Below, one piece after another: positions 63,950 to 64,000 of a stretch of 64,000 bases of DNA. Below the pieces are notes generated by a model. It searched no databases. It had not been told where the DNA came from and saw only the letters and a list, made by a program, of their open reading frames with translations. The translations under genes were made by a program, and so were the position numbers. Each line of letters starts with the position of its first letter. The stretch's first letter is position 1. This DNA is from JBBDSJ01 sp040905025 (lineage in GTDB: Bacteria > Pseudomonadota > Gammaproteobacteria > Methylohalomonadales > Methylohalomonadaceae), in the NCBI GenBank assembly GCA_040905025.1, contig JBBDSJ010000101.1, positions 1 through 64,000 of the forward strand, read 5' to 3'.

Positions 63950-64000
63950 TCAAGCTCCTTGTGACGCCGGTGTCAAACGACTGAGACGATAGCGCAATTG
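63950..64000 (-). CDS. 3' end of a gene cut by the window edge
   Basis: An open minus-strand frame of 16 codons (QLRYRLSRLTPASQGA) ends with TGA at 63950-63952, two bases from the next gene's start codon. The AAGGAG of that next gene lies inside it. Close packing suggests a true upstream gene in the same operon, but the fragment is too short to identify. Confidence 0.4.
   Translation of the reverse strand, partial: QLRYRLSRLTPASQGA

Overview
The window is a stretch of gammaproteobacterial chromosome of moderate G+C content. Several gene orders are typical of that class: surE-pcm-nlpD-rpoS, thrS-infC-rpmI-rplT-pheS-pheT-ihfA-merR, rnhA/dnaQ beside a YafS-like methyltransferase and mltD, and mrcB beside a TPR lipoprotein resembling the Pseudomonas PBP1b activator LpoP. 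I cannot name the genus. There is no prophage, CRISPR array, rRNA operon or intact insertion sequence. The unusual material lies in intergenic repeats, broken or recoded genes and one lipid-synthesis locus.

Layout. 1-200: tandem copies of a tRNA 3' end plus terminator. 0.2-3.1 kb: lpoP-like gene and mrcB. 3.3-5.1 kb: lysine-rich histone H1-like gene with a candidate -1 frameshift site, adk, and a Mth938-family gene. 5.1-10.6 kb: argD-argF-surE-pcm-nlpD-rpoS, all on the minus strand. 10.8-18 kb: sodB, grxD, dnaQ, rnhA, a methyltransferase, mltD and aas. 18-27 kb: a second, apparently exported Pcm with DoxX, apt, a PAS-GGDEF gene broken by an amber codon, an SDR lacking the catalytic Tyr, glnE split by an in-frame TGA at its domain boundary, and thiC with a TPP riboswitch. 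Two members of a modular palindromic repeat family flank this stretch. 27-37 kb: a third Pcm homologue, rhodanese, TolC, isochorismatase-like hydrolase, a three-gene phosphorelay (hybrid kinase, HPt, sigma-54 regulator), glmS and a Sel1 lipoprotein. 37-46 kb: tRNA-Pro, then the IF3/ribosomal/PheRS/IHF cluster with a MITE-like element between rplT and pheS, thrS, tRNA-Val and a tRNA-Val remnant. 46-64 kb: a Sel1 protein, a btaA-btaB betaine-lipid operon behind a four-heptamer Pho-box-like array, a FimX-like regulator, transporters, cstA-ybdD, a cNMP-binding protein, a DNA glycosylase, three methionine-salvage genes, a cold-shock gene, mtgA and small unknown genes.

How the genes fit together. 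Envelope synthesis and remodelling recur (mrcB/lpoP, nlpD, mltD, mtgA, glmS, aas, tolC). Stress and nutrient functions are also common (rpoS, sodB, cstA, three Pcm-type proteins, Pho-box-linked betaine-lipid synthesis). The most promising lead is the btaAB locus with its 11-bp-periodic Pho-box array, which predicts phosphate-starvation replacement of phospholipids by betaine lipids. The next are the histone-like gene with an A_AAA_AAG slip site directly before its stop codon, and the split GlnE. All calls come from reading the sequence and conceptual translations; no database search was run.
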